From the IMG/VR virus record IMGVR_UViG_3300035701_000099, positions 1-40,292 of that record: DNA of 40,292 bases, one strand, 5' to 3'. The translations under genes were made by a program, and so were the position numbers. Below the pieces are notes generated by a model that saw nothing but the letters and a program-made list of their open reading frames with translations, did no database searches and had not been told where the DNA came from. This document shows positions 6,821 through 14,264 of this stretch, piece after piece (position 1 is the stretch's first letter; each line of letters begins with the position of its first letter). The stretch comes from a virus.

Positions 6821-8094
6821 ACATTTCCGACGTAGTTGTCTCCGACCGCATCCGCGCTGACCTCGGCGACATCGACTGGCTGTGTAACTCCATTAAAGAG
6901 TACGGTATTATCGAGCCGGTAGTTCTGTCGGTCGAGGTGGACTCCAAGCGCGTTCTACTGATTGCCGGCCGCCGCCGCTTATCCGCACTTGAGCGCCTCG
7001 GCCGCACGGAACTACGCCATGGTATTGAATTTATCTGGCGCGGTGAGGAAAGCCCCTTGCGGCGCAAAGCGGTTGAGCTTGAGGAGAACCTCCGCCGGAA
7101 GGACTTGACTTGGGTGGAGATTGTCACAGGCAAGCAGCAGTTGTTGGATTTGATGCAATCCATCCATGGCGCCGCTGAGATTGGCGGTCGCACCCGCGCC
7201 GAACGCGCTGCGGGCGAAAGCCAAGGCTTCGGCATCAACAAGCTAGCCGCGATGCTCGGCGAGAGCCCTGCTCTAACCAGCAAAGACCTCGACGTTGCCA
7301 GGGCGTTGGCTATCTTGCCTGACCTAGCAAACGCTGAGACCAAAGAGTCTGCGATTCGCCGGGCGTCAATAATCGTAGCGGTGGCCCAGATGCGGCAATC
7401 GGCGAAAGCAGCCCCGCCGGGCGAGAAACTCTGGACTTTGTATGAAGGAGATTTTCGTGATAACATATCTAAAATCCCTGGCGACTCGGTTGACCTTGTT
7501 TATACGGACCAGCCATTTGCTGTGGGTCTTGACAAGATGTCCAAGCACGCAGGGGGTGTTGTTAGCTATTCCGATGAAAAACCCGACATGGTGGCATGTC
7601 TTCCTGATGTGGCGAGGGAAGCATTTCGTATCCTACGCGGAGACAGGTTCGCCGTTTTCTTCTTTGGGTTTAACTATTACACCAGACTTGTACTGCATCT
7701 ATTACAAGCCGGGTTCACGGTTAATCCGGTCCCTGTCATCTGGTTCAAGCACACTCGTTCCACCGAAAACCCCAACACCCGCTACGCCAACGCCTACGAT
7801 CCAGCAATCGTAGCGATGAAAGGCTCGCCGGTGTTTATCCGCCCGGGCCAAGCCAACGTCATTGACATGCCGGCGGTGACGCCAAGCGAACGAATCCAAA
7901 TCGCACAGCAGCCGGTGGCGCTCGTTGAGAAATTCATCCGTGACATGGTCGCGCCTGGCGCTTTGGTCGTTGACCTGATGGCCGGCAGCGGGACTACTGG
8001 GGTGGCGGCATTGCAATGCAAGTGCCGGGTTATCCTGTTCGAGCGTGAGCCGGCGGCTTGCGCGGTAATCAAAGCGAGGCTAGGTGCCCTATGA
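6796..8094 (+). CDS. ParB-like domain fused to DNA methyltransferase (432 aa)
   Basis: Residues about 8-115 form a ParB/Srx-type domain: IKEYGIIEPVVL, then AGRRRLSALERLG, then ELEENLRRKDLTWVE. The C-terminal part is a beta-class N4/N6 DNA methyltransferase. Motif IV is at residues 238-241 and the AdoMet-binding motif I (DLMAGSGTTG) near 393-402. Motif IV reads DQPF where most relatives have a Pro or hydrophobic residue at position 2. ParB-methyltransferase fusions are common in phages and probably protect phage DNA from restriction; no partner restriction enzyme is nearby. Coupled to the next gene by ATGA. Confidence 0.85.
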   Translation: MASDERTVNISDVVVSDRIRADLGDIDWLCNSIKEYGIIEPVVLSVEVDSKRVLLIAGRRRLSALERLGRTELRHGIEFIWRGEESPLRRKAVELEENLRRKDLTWVEIVTGKQQLLDLMQSIHGAAEIGGRTRAERAAGESQGFGINKLAAMLGESPALTSKDLDVARALAILPDLANAETKESAIRRASIIVAVAQMRQSAKAAPPGEKLWTLYEGDFRDNISKIPGDSVDLVYTDQPFAVGLDKMSKHAGGVVSYSDEKPDMVACLPDVAREAFRILRGDRFAVFFFGFNYYTRLVLHLLQAGFTVNPVPVIWFKHTRSTENPNTRYANAYDPAIVAMKGSPVFIRPGQANVIDMPAVTPSERIQIAQQPVALVEKFIRDMVAPGALVVDLMAGSGTTGVAALQCKCRVILFEREPAACAVIKARLGAL

Positions 8095-8318
8095 TTCCAC
8101 ACCACAAACTCGAGGATGTACGGCGGATAGCGGGTGAACTCCAGGGCCCCAACCTCGACTTCAAGGCCGAAGAGCTTATCAACGAGATACTGGGGGTTTT
8201 ATTTGGGCGCAGCTACGGAGAGATTAAAGAAGCTCTGCGAGGAGCGGAACCTCCGGTACGTCGGGACGCGGGGCAATACCCACAGTCTGGTCTGCGTAGT
8301 CGGCGAAGCTCCGGGTGA
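8091..8318 (+). CDS. Hypothetical small protein (75 aa)
   Basis: ATG 8091 overlaps the methyltransferase stop (ATGA). The first 50 residues read as real protein (helical, DVRRIAGELQGPNLDFKAEE). The last 25 become Arg/Gly/Ser-rich because the reading frame runs over the start of the glycosylase-exonuclease gene. No strong ribosome site; it is probably translated by coupling. Family unknown. Confidence 0.45.
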   Translation: MIPHHKLEDVRRIAGELQGPNLDFKAEELINEILGVLFGRSYGEIKEALRGAEPPVRRDAGQYPQSGLRSRRSSG

Positions 8319-9336
8319 GGTCGAGGAAAGACTTGGATTCCCATTCACCGGCCCATCGGGCCAAGAGCAAGACCGGATGCTCAGCGAAGCTGGCTTGACC
8401 GACTGCTGGTTTACCAATTGCTACAAGTGTCGGCCGCCGGACAATGACCTAGCGAAGCTGCCGGGGCTAGGGATTCCACTTGAAGCCTACGAGGACCAAC
8501 TTTGGGAGGAACTCAATGAAACAAGACCAACGCTCATTATTGCTGCTGGTGCTACTGCTCTTGGCCTTCTTGGCGGCCCTGCTACTTGCGGCCGAGCTGG
8601 CCCACAGATTACTAAGTGGCGTGGAAGCCTCCTCACTTGTAGCAGGCTTGGGCATCAGCATTTTGTTATTCCTATTTCTCATCCAGCCTTTGTGCTCCGC
8701 GAGTGGTCCGAACGGGACATCTCCATCTTCGTCCTCCGGAAAGCCCGGGAAGAACTAAACTACTTCCTCGCCAACGGCAAGCTCCAACCCTTGCCCGAGC
8801 GCCAGCTTATCATCGAACCAACGTTCGATGATGCGTTTGCGTTCTTGAACGAAATCGCCGAAAAGAAAACACGGGTGTCGGTGGATATTGAAATGTTATT
8901 TCGGAGGTTTCCATACACCGTGGCTCTCGCCACAAGCCCCAGCGTAGCTATGAGTATTGGGTTTGGGGATTATGAGGGGGAGCATGGAGCGAAGCTGTGG
9001 AGGTTGCTTGACAGAATCTTCCGCAATAATAACCAGATTGGGCAGAACTACCTTGGCTTCGATAGCCATTGGCTGGAGACGCTGGGCTTCCGTGTGAACA
9101 CCGGGCTGGTAGATGACACAATGGTAGCGCATCACGTCCTGTGGCCGGAGCTTCCGCATAAGCTGGAGTTCCTGGCGATGCAGTTTACCCGCGAACCCTT
9201 CTGGAAAGACGAAGGGAGGCGGTGGACACCAAAAGACGGAAAGAGTAAGTTGATGAAATACAATGCCAAGGATGCAGCAGTGACCTATGAGGTGTTTCTG
9301 AAAGAACTGGAGGAACTCAATTTTCCAAAGCCTTAG
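8203..9336 (+). CDS. UDG-like domain fused to DEDDy 3'-5' exonuclease, first half of a split DNA polymerase (377 aa)
   Basis: Start taken at TTG 8203 (GGGGG six bases upstream), because codons further up encode a Ser/Arg-rich shadow. Residues 1-190 resemble the uracil-DNA glycosylase superfamily: GEAPGE at 34-39, PFTGPSGQ, CRPPDN at 76-81 and motif HPAF at 160-163. The four iron-sulfur cysteines of family 4 enzymes are not evident. Residues 205-377 are a Pol I-type proofreading domain with DIE (Asp228, Glu230), Asp287 in GFDSHW and YNAKD (Tyr353, Asp357). The gene ends where a canonical polymerase would enter its palm/thumb, which continues in the +1 frame. Confidence 0.75.
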   Translation: MGAATERLKKLCEERNLRYVGTRGNTHSLVCVVGEAPGEVEERLGFPFTGPSGQEQDRMLSEAGLTDCWFTNCYKCRPPDNDLAKLPGLGIPLEAYEDQLWEELNETRPTLIIAAGATALGLLGGPATCGRAGPQITKWRGSLLTCSRLGHQHFVIPISHPAFVLREWSERDISIFVLRKAREELNYFLANGKLQPLPERQLIIEPTFDDAFAFLNEIAEKKTRVSVDIEMLFRRFPYTVALATSPSVAMSIGFGDYEGEHGAKLWRLLDRIFRNNNQIGQNYLGFDSHWLETLGFRVNTGLVDDTMVAHHVLWPELPHKLEFLAMQFTREPFWKDEGRRWTPKDGKSKLMKYNAKDAAVTYEVFLKELEELNFPKP

Positions 9337-9358
9337 CAGCTTCTACACCGACTATGAA

Positions 9359-10708
9359 ATGCCGCTTGCTCGCGCCTTCTTCGAGATTGAGAAGCGCGGC
9401 GTCGCCGTAGACCCAGCGAAGCTGGATGAGCTACGACGGTACGTGAACGCGGAGCTTGCCAAAAGCTGTGCTGCCGCAAGCGGGGTTATTGGCAGAGCCG
9501 TTGCTCCAAGCACCGCTGAGGCTGTCGCTCTTGGCGAGGGCACGCTCAACCTTGGTTCTCCAGCGCAACTGCTGGTAGAGTTCAAGCGGCTAGGACTGAA
9601 AGTCCCAAGGAGCAGGAAGACCGGGAAGGAATCAACTGGTGAGGACCAACTCAATACCATGTTCGCCGAAACCGGCCATGCCTTCCTCCGGGAAATCCTG
9701 CGCGTGCGCGAGCTTAGCAAGGTTCTCGGAACTTATGTCAACGCGAAGCTGGCTAACAATATCCTATACGGCTCGTTTGTGGTAACCGGAACAAAGGGCG
9801 GTCGCCGCTCTTCAAGGAAGAGCTTCCTTGGTCTTGGGACAGACCTACAAAACCTACCAAAGCATTCCGACCTTGGCAGGATGTTCCGTAGGTGCATCGT
9901 GGCCCGGCCTGGAAAGATATTCGTTGCCGGTGATCAAGACCAAGCAGAGGACTGGATTGTCCAAGCAATAATCGCTGATAACTCCGGCGACACCTCCGGT
10001 CTTGACGAGCTTCGCGCGGGTGTTGATAGGCACCAAAAGCTGGCCTCGCTTATCTTCTCACGTCCAGCCGACGAATGCGGAAAAGGAACACCGTTCCGCT
10101 TCTATGGTAAGAAAACGCGCCATGCTGGCAACTATGGCATGGCCGGTAACAGGCTTTCGGCGGAACTCGCAAAAGAGGGGTTCCATATCAACAAGCAGCA
10201 ATGCGAGTTCTTCCTGGCAAAGTTCCACGAGTCCGAACCTTCGATAAGGGGGGTTTTCCAACGATATGTTGAACGAGAAATCTCGACGAAAAGGTTTCTG
10301 CGAACTCCTTTCGGAAGAGAACGATGCTTCTTCGGATGCCGTCCGTACGGTGACAACTCTTCCATCTTCCGAGACGCTTATTCATACACTCCTCAAAGCA
10401 CTGTGGGTGACAACACGGGTCTGGCTATCCTTTACTTTGAGGGCTCCTGTCCGGGCCTTGTGGTCATGGATTTGCATGACGAGGTTGTGCTTGAGGTTCC
10501 TGATTCGGTCAGTGCAGTTATCCCAGCGGCGGACCAACTCCGCAAAGCCTTCGACCGAGAAATCAGATTTCCCAACGGAACTACAATCGTGATACCAACA
10601 CAGTTCAAGCTCGGCTACAACCTGAGGGACATGGCCGAATGCGGCAGATACAACGAAGCTGGATTACTGCGTACCTACAATACGTTGAACCAATTGCCGA
10701 GAGCCTAA
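9359..10708 (+). CDS. DNA polymerase family A, polymerase domain (449 aa from this ATG)
   Basis: The first residues (MPLARAFFEIEKRGVAVD) match the segment just after the exonuclease in Pol I. Motif A keeps the catalytic Asp at residue 192 and a Glu four residues on (GDQDQAEDW). The O-helix is R247-x3-K251 then H255 and YG at 259-260. Motif C is HDE at 373-375. The frame is open upstream to 9302 (SIFQSLSSFYTDYE precedes this ATG), so translation may begin at ATT 9320, which has GGAGG at 9309-9313, or arrive by +1 frameshift from the exonuclease gene. ATG 9359 itself has no ribosome site. Confidence 0.85.
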   Translation: MPLARAFFEIEKRGVAVDPAKLDELRRYVNAELAKSCAAASGVIGRAVAPSTAEAVALGEGTLNLGSPAQLLVEFKRLGLKVPRSRKTGKESTGEDQLNTMFAETGHAFLREILRVRELSKVLGTYVNAKLANNILYGSFVVTGTKGGRRSSRKSFLGLGTDLQNLPKHSDLGRMFRRCIVARPGKIFVAGDQDQAEDWIVQAIIADNSGDTSGLDELRAGVDRHQKLASLIFSRPADECGKGTPFRFYGKKTRHAGNYGMAGNRLSAELAKEGFHINKQQCEFFLAKFHESEPSIRGVFQRYVEREISTKRFLRTPFGRERCFFGCRPYGDNSSIFRDAYSYTPQSTVGDNTGLAILYFEGSCPGLVVMDLHDEVVLEVPDSVSAVIPAADQLRKAFDREIRFPNGTTIVIPTQFKLGYNLRDMAECGRYNEAGLLRTYNTLNQLPRA

Positions 10709-11835
10709 GGAGTTTCCACTTTTGGTCTGCGGCGACGATTATAGCAGCGACTTTGAAGCGGCATGTGTGGGTTGACAGGGGCTCGTGGAAGCTATTCCCT
10801 AACATCTACACCGTCCTCGTTGCGGCTCCAGGTGGTGGCAAAGGCGGGGCGATGAACCCGGCCGTAGAGATTGCAAAGGCGGCCGGTACTGTCAATCTCC
10901 TCAGCGACCGGCTGACGATGCCTTATGTCCTAGAGAAGCTGTCAAAGGGGTTCCAAGCGCACTCCGTAACCGCGACCGGCGGCGTCGCCTTCGGCACCGA
11001 CGCATCGGCGTTGTTATACGCTCCAGAGCTTTCAGTCTTCATAAGATACCCTGATGAATACCTCCCCGACCTATCAAATCTGTGGGACGCTAGAGAGGGT
11101 GATTACCCGTACTGCACCCGCGGCAAAGGAGAGTTTATGATTCGGTCACCTTCGGTGACTATACTTGCCGGCTCGGCGCCAGCTTGGCTAGTGCGCTCGA
11201 TTCCATCAAACGCGATTGGCGGCGGATTCACACGGAGGCTAAACTGCGTCTATGGCAGGGAGCAAAAGAACTTCATGCCGTGGCCGGTGCTGCTGCCAAA
11301 CGACCCGGCGAAGGATGCCCTCATTGACGGCCTACGGCACATCTCAGCGAATCTGAACGGCGAATTTACATTCGAGGACAGCGCCAAGCCGGTCTTTGAA
11401 AAGTGCCACTCAGAGTCCAAGTCCAACGAGTTCGACGACGAGGCAACGTCGGTTTACAAAACCTCAAAGTGGGTACACGCAACGAAGTTGGCGATGTCGC
11501 TTAGCGCCGCTAAAAGCGACAGCAGGAAAATCAGCAAGGAAGACTTTGAACTTGCGCTAGAAAAAACTGAGGAGGTCATAGCTGACCTAGCTTTGGTCTT
11601 CCGCGCCAGCGGCGAGAGTGACCTGGTCGAGGTGGCGGACAAAGTCCTCCGTTTTGTTGAAATCCGAGGCTACGCCTCGCGTGCGGAGATTATGCACCAC
11701 CTTTGGCGGGATATCGGCTCTACCGAAAACATGAGCATAATCTTGGCAACGCTCCATGAAGGTGGGCTCATAACCGAATACTACCAGGGAAACAAAACTC
11801 TCTACAAGACAGTTCCAACAAGGAGTAAGCCATGA
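10639..11835 (+). CDS. DUF3987-like helicase/primase-associated ATPase (398 aa)
   Basis: ATG 10639 lies 70 bases inside the polymerase gene; the N-terminal WITAYLQYVEP-HFWSAATIIAATL segment is needed to match the family. A P-loop AAPGGGKGG (Lys68) follows the strand LFPNIYTVLV, with Gly replacing the usual Ser/Thr after Lys. Downstream are GTDASALLYAPELSVFI and a Walker B-like region, then a winged-helix-like C-terminus (ASRAEIMHHL). DUF3987 proteins are fused or linked to primases and act as replicative helicase-type ATPases. Position next to the polymerase fits replication. No separate primase domain was found. Confidence 0.7.
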   Translation: MRQIQRSWITAYLQYVEPIAESLRSFHFWSAATIIAATLKRHVWVDRGSWKLFPNIYTVLVAAPGGGKGGAMNPAVEIAKAAGTVNLLSDRLTMPYVLEKLSKGFQAHSVTATGGVAFGTDASALLYAPELSVFIRYPDEYLPDLSNLWDAREGDYPYCTRGKGEFMIRSPSVTILAGSAPAWLVRSIPSNAIGGGFTRRLNCVYGREQKNFMPWPVLLPNDPAKDALIDGLRHISANLNGEFTFEDSAKPVFEKCHSESKSNEFDDEATSVYKTSKWVHATKLAMSLSAAKSDSRKISKEDFELALEKTEEVIADLALVFRASGESDLVEVADKVLRFVEIRGYASRAEIMHHLWRDIGSTENMSIILATLHEGGLITEYYQGNKTLYKTVPTRSKP

Positions 11836-12131
11836 CCGAAAATTTCTTGCTGCCGACCTCCGGTCGCGTGATTGTCCGGGAGGATCCCTTCAAGTATGAG
11901 GGCTTGATCAAGATACCAGACACCGCCCAGCGTCGCCCGACGACTGGCGTTGTCGTCGCCGTCGGCAAATACATAGACGAAGTCGCTGTTGGCGACCGCG
12001 TTGTGTTTGCCCAGATGAGTGGCACACTGATTCAGTTCAAAGACCAACCGGCGTTCCGTGTGCTGGTGCAGGATGAAATTCTGGCAAAGGTGGTTGGGGA
12101 AGACCTTGAGCTGGAGGGAACCGTTGCGTAG
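11832..12131 (+). CDS. groES: GroES-type co-chaperonin (99 aa)
   Basis: Length and layout match GroES: a core strand GRVIVREDPFKYEGLIKIPD, the Thr-rich turn, GVVVAVGKY, VGDRVVFAQMSG and a C-terminal DEILAKV. It would cap the host GroEL heptamer ring to fold phage proteins, as T4 gp31 does for its capsid protein. No GroEL gene is in the window. The gene is coupled by ATGA to the helicase-like gene and is the last on the + strand. The mobile loop has PFKYEGLIKIPDTAQRRPT rather than the canonical GGI motif, with GLI in its place. Confidence 0.85.
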   Translation: MTENFLLPTSGRVIVREDPFKYEGLIKIPDTAQRRPTTGVVVAVGKYIDEVAVGDRVVFAQMSGTLIQFKDQPAFRVLVQDEILAKVVGEDLELEGTVA

Positions 12132-12171
12132 GCAGGAGCCGCCGACCATGCCACATGGCATTCCGGGGGTT

Positions 12172-12189
12172 TTCGGTCAAGAGACCGAA
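12172..12189 (+). terminator. Hairpin between convergent blocks, possible bidirectional terminator
   Basis: TTCGGTC-AAGA-GACCGAA forms a perfect 7-bp stem with a tetraloop, followed at about 12,200-12,216 by a second GC-rich stem (GGGCT/GGCCC type). The pair lies between the last + strand gene and the last - strand gene, where terminators are expected. Neither stem has a long U-tract on either strand, so intrinsic termination is uncertain. Confidence 0.35.
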
Positions 12190-12223
12190 GGGTGCCAGGG
12201 CTGGCCAGCGGCCCTTGCCAAGA

Positions 12224-12352
12224 CTACTTCCCCTTGCCCTTTTTCAGAGTCGGACCGGAGGTCTTCTTGCCCTTATCCCCCGGTGCGATTTCAAGTGCTT
12301 TGCAGGTTGCCTTGACCTGCTCAACGCTAACGCTTGATTTGCCGAATGACAT
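12224..12352 (-). CDS. Lys-rich tiny protein (42 aa)
   Basis: On the - strand an ATG at 12352 follows GGAGGAG with three to four bases of spacing, a very good ribosome site. The product starts MSFGKSSVSVEQVKATCKAL, has a short helix and ends in a Lys/Gly-rich tail (KKGKGK). It is the last gene of the morphogenesis block and lies right at the convergent junction. The strong ribosome site makes it a probable gene; function unknown, nucleic-acid binding possible from charge. Confidence 0.6.
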   Translation of the reverse strand: MSFGKSSVSVEQVKATCKALEIAPGDKGKKTSGPTLKKGKGK

Positions 12353-12384
12353 ACGCTCCTCCGTTGCTGCTCAGGATGTAAACA

Positions 12385-14262
12385 TCAAAAACTTTCAACG
12401 AAATGCTCGGCACGCTTGACAGCCTTGGTCACCGTTCCCCTCTGGAAGATTCCTTTGGACTTTGTCTCTGGCGGGTAAGCCTTCCGCGCCAACAGTGGCC
12501 CAAACGTCGGCACCCGCCTCAGGGCCTCCCTCGCAGCCCGCTTTTCGTACTTATGCACCGTCATCCCAGTAACAAACGGCCATACAGTCTTGCCAGCATC
12601 AACAGCGTCGCTGAAAACTGGGCCGGCGAGAAACCGCCAAGTCGGCTCCTCAGACGGCATTGTAAGAGCGTACACGAGGTCCTGGACTATGCCGAAGCCG
12701 CCGACATAGGACAGGTTATCGAGAGCCCGGTCCAAGAGGAGCTTGCTGTCCGGCCGATTCTTCAAGTTCCCCCGCAGAACAAGGTTCTTCGCGTCGGCGA
12801 ACACCTCACCGAAGGTCGGGAACAACAGCGTCATGTAGATTAACGGGCGAAGTTCGCCGTGAAGTATTGCCGGCTTAACAACATAGTCCTTGATAAACCT
12901 TGTTTGGTTGTACGCAAACTGCTTGTACAACGTGGCCATCCGCATGAACGGGCTTTTGCGCCACCCTGCTGGAAGGTCAAGAACGCTAGTCCGGAACTGC
13001 GTTATGTCGCTGGCGAGTTTGCCGGCGAGTCTTAGCTCGGTGTCGGTCAGGGCGCCGCGACCGACCGCCGCAAGCGGGTCCCTAACGCCAAGCGTGAGAA
13101 GCATCCTCTTTGCGGATTCATCAGCGGGGTTGCGTAGCAGGGTCTCAAAGGCATCCTTCACAGCGTAGTACCCAGCCCTTGCTGCTATCAAGCGGTTGTA
13201 GGTTTCGACGCCGCTGAACCCGGTTCCTTTGAGAACCTTAGCGCCGAGTGAGTTGGCTTCAACACCAAGCAAAGCTCGCATTTCAGTCAGCGTGTGGCCA
13301 TAAAGCGCACCGGTTCGCATACCGAAGTCCCTGAAATTCCCATGCTCCATCATCATGTCCAGCAACGCTTTGGCTGTTGGCCTGATCCCAGCAAATACAA
13401 CGGTGTTAAGCGTCTGCGACAAGTTGCCAATGACAGCGGAGCCCAACTTCGTTGCAGCCTCAAGGCTGAAAAGCGCCCGCTCGGCTTCGCCAATCATTTG
13501 ACCGGGCTCAATGCCGAGCGTGCTGTGTGAAACAAACTTTGCAAACTTATAGGCGCTTTCTCCCTCACGAAGCCGGACTTCATCTAAGATGCGGTCCAGA
13601 AACTCGTTCTTCGGACCGAAGGTCTCTGCACCAACAGCACGGACAACCCTGCTATGGAGGTCTTCAAGAATCGTTGAAGGGTCTTCACGGTAGCCTTTCA
13701 GGCCCACGACCCTAGGGCTTTCCATCGTGTGGACTTTCTTAGCAGCGGAGCCTTTGGTGAACTCCAGAATCCTGTCAGCCTCCGCCACCGTCTTGGCAAA
13801 GCCTGATTTTATCAGGTGCAGCCGGGCTTTGTCCAGGTTCATCCCAGCGAATGTTCCTGGGTCCCACCTACGCGGCGCGTAGTCGAGAAGCTCCGGTGCG
13901 ACTGGAACGCCAGCGTTCTTGGACCTGTTGTACCAAGCGGCTTCTAGGTTCCGGGTTTCCCGAGCTACGCTCTTGACGTAGTTGCTAGAGTGAGGCTGGC
14001 TGGCATCCAGGGTCTTGTACCAAGATTCCTTCGGGAAGGTTCCGTCCAGGAACGGCTTAGCCCGGTTTTCGAACCAAGCGTCAATCGGGCCTCTTTCAAG
14101 GTCGATCGCGTCGCGGTAGCGGAGGAGTGTCTTTGACAGGTACGAGCTTGTTTCACCACTGTCCGCAAGAGCCTTTGCGCCGTCGGTGATGAGCCACTTC
14201 TCGGCCTTCGGCCAAAGGTCTTTGGCAACTACACGGAATGCGGTTTTTAGGTAGGCTCCCAT
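12385..14262 (-). CDS. Large late protein, probable internal/ejection virion protein (625 aa)
   Basis: A long, helical protein without signal peptide. The C-terminal half contains FMRMATLYKQFAYNQTRFI and a hydrophobic PLIYMTLLFPTFGEVFADA segment. This resembles the C-terminal regions of large phage polyvalent or internal virion proteins (LPD38-like), though I cannot confirm the family. It is the last of four large genes downstream of the adaptor, the position of ejection proteins in podoviruses. It starts at ATG 14262 right after the previous stop, with no ribosome site, so probably by coupling. Confidence 0.5.
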   Translation of the reverse strand: MGAYLKTAFRVVAKDLWPKAEKWLITDGAKALADSGETSSYLSKTLLRYRDAIDLERGPIDAWFENRAKPFLDGTFPKESWYKTLDASQPHSSNYVKSVARETRNLEAAWYNRSKNAGVPVAPELLDYAPRRWDPGTFAGMNLDKARLHLIKSGFAKTVAEADRILEFTKGSAAKKVHTMESPRVVGLKGYREDPSTILEDLHSRVVRAVGAETFGPKNEFLDRILDEVRLREGESAYKFAKFVSHSTLGIEPGQMIGEAERALFSLEAATKLGSAVIGNLSQTLNTVVFAGIRPTAKALLDMMMEHGNFRDFGMRTGALYGHTLTEMRALLGVEANSLGAKVLKGTGFSGVETYNRLIAARAGYYAVKDAFETLLRNPADESAKRMLLTLGVRDPLAAVGRGALTDTELRLAGKLASDITQFRTSVLDLPAGWRKSPFMRMATLYKQFAYNQTRFIKDYVVKPAILHGELRPLIYMTLLFPTFGEVFADAKNLVLRGNLKNRPDSKLLLDRALDNLSYVGGFGIVQDLVYALTMPSEEPTWRFLAGPVFSDAVDAGKTVWPFVTGMTVHKYEKRAAREALRRVPTFGPLLARKAYPPETKSKGIFQRGTVTKAVKRAEHFVESF

Positions 14263-14264
14263 TT

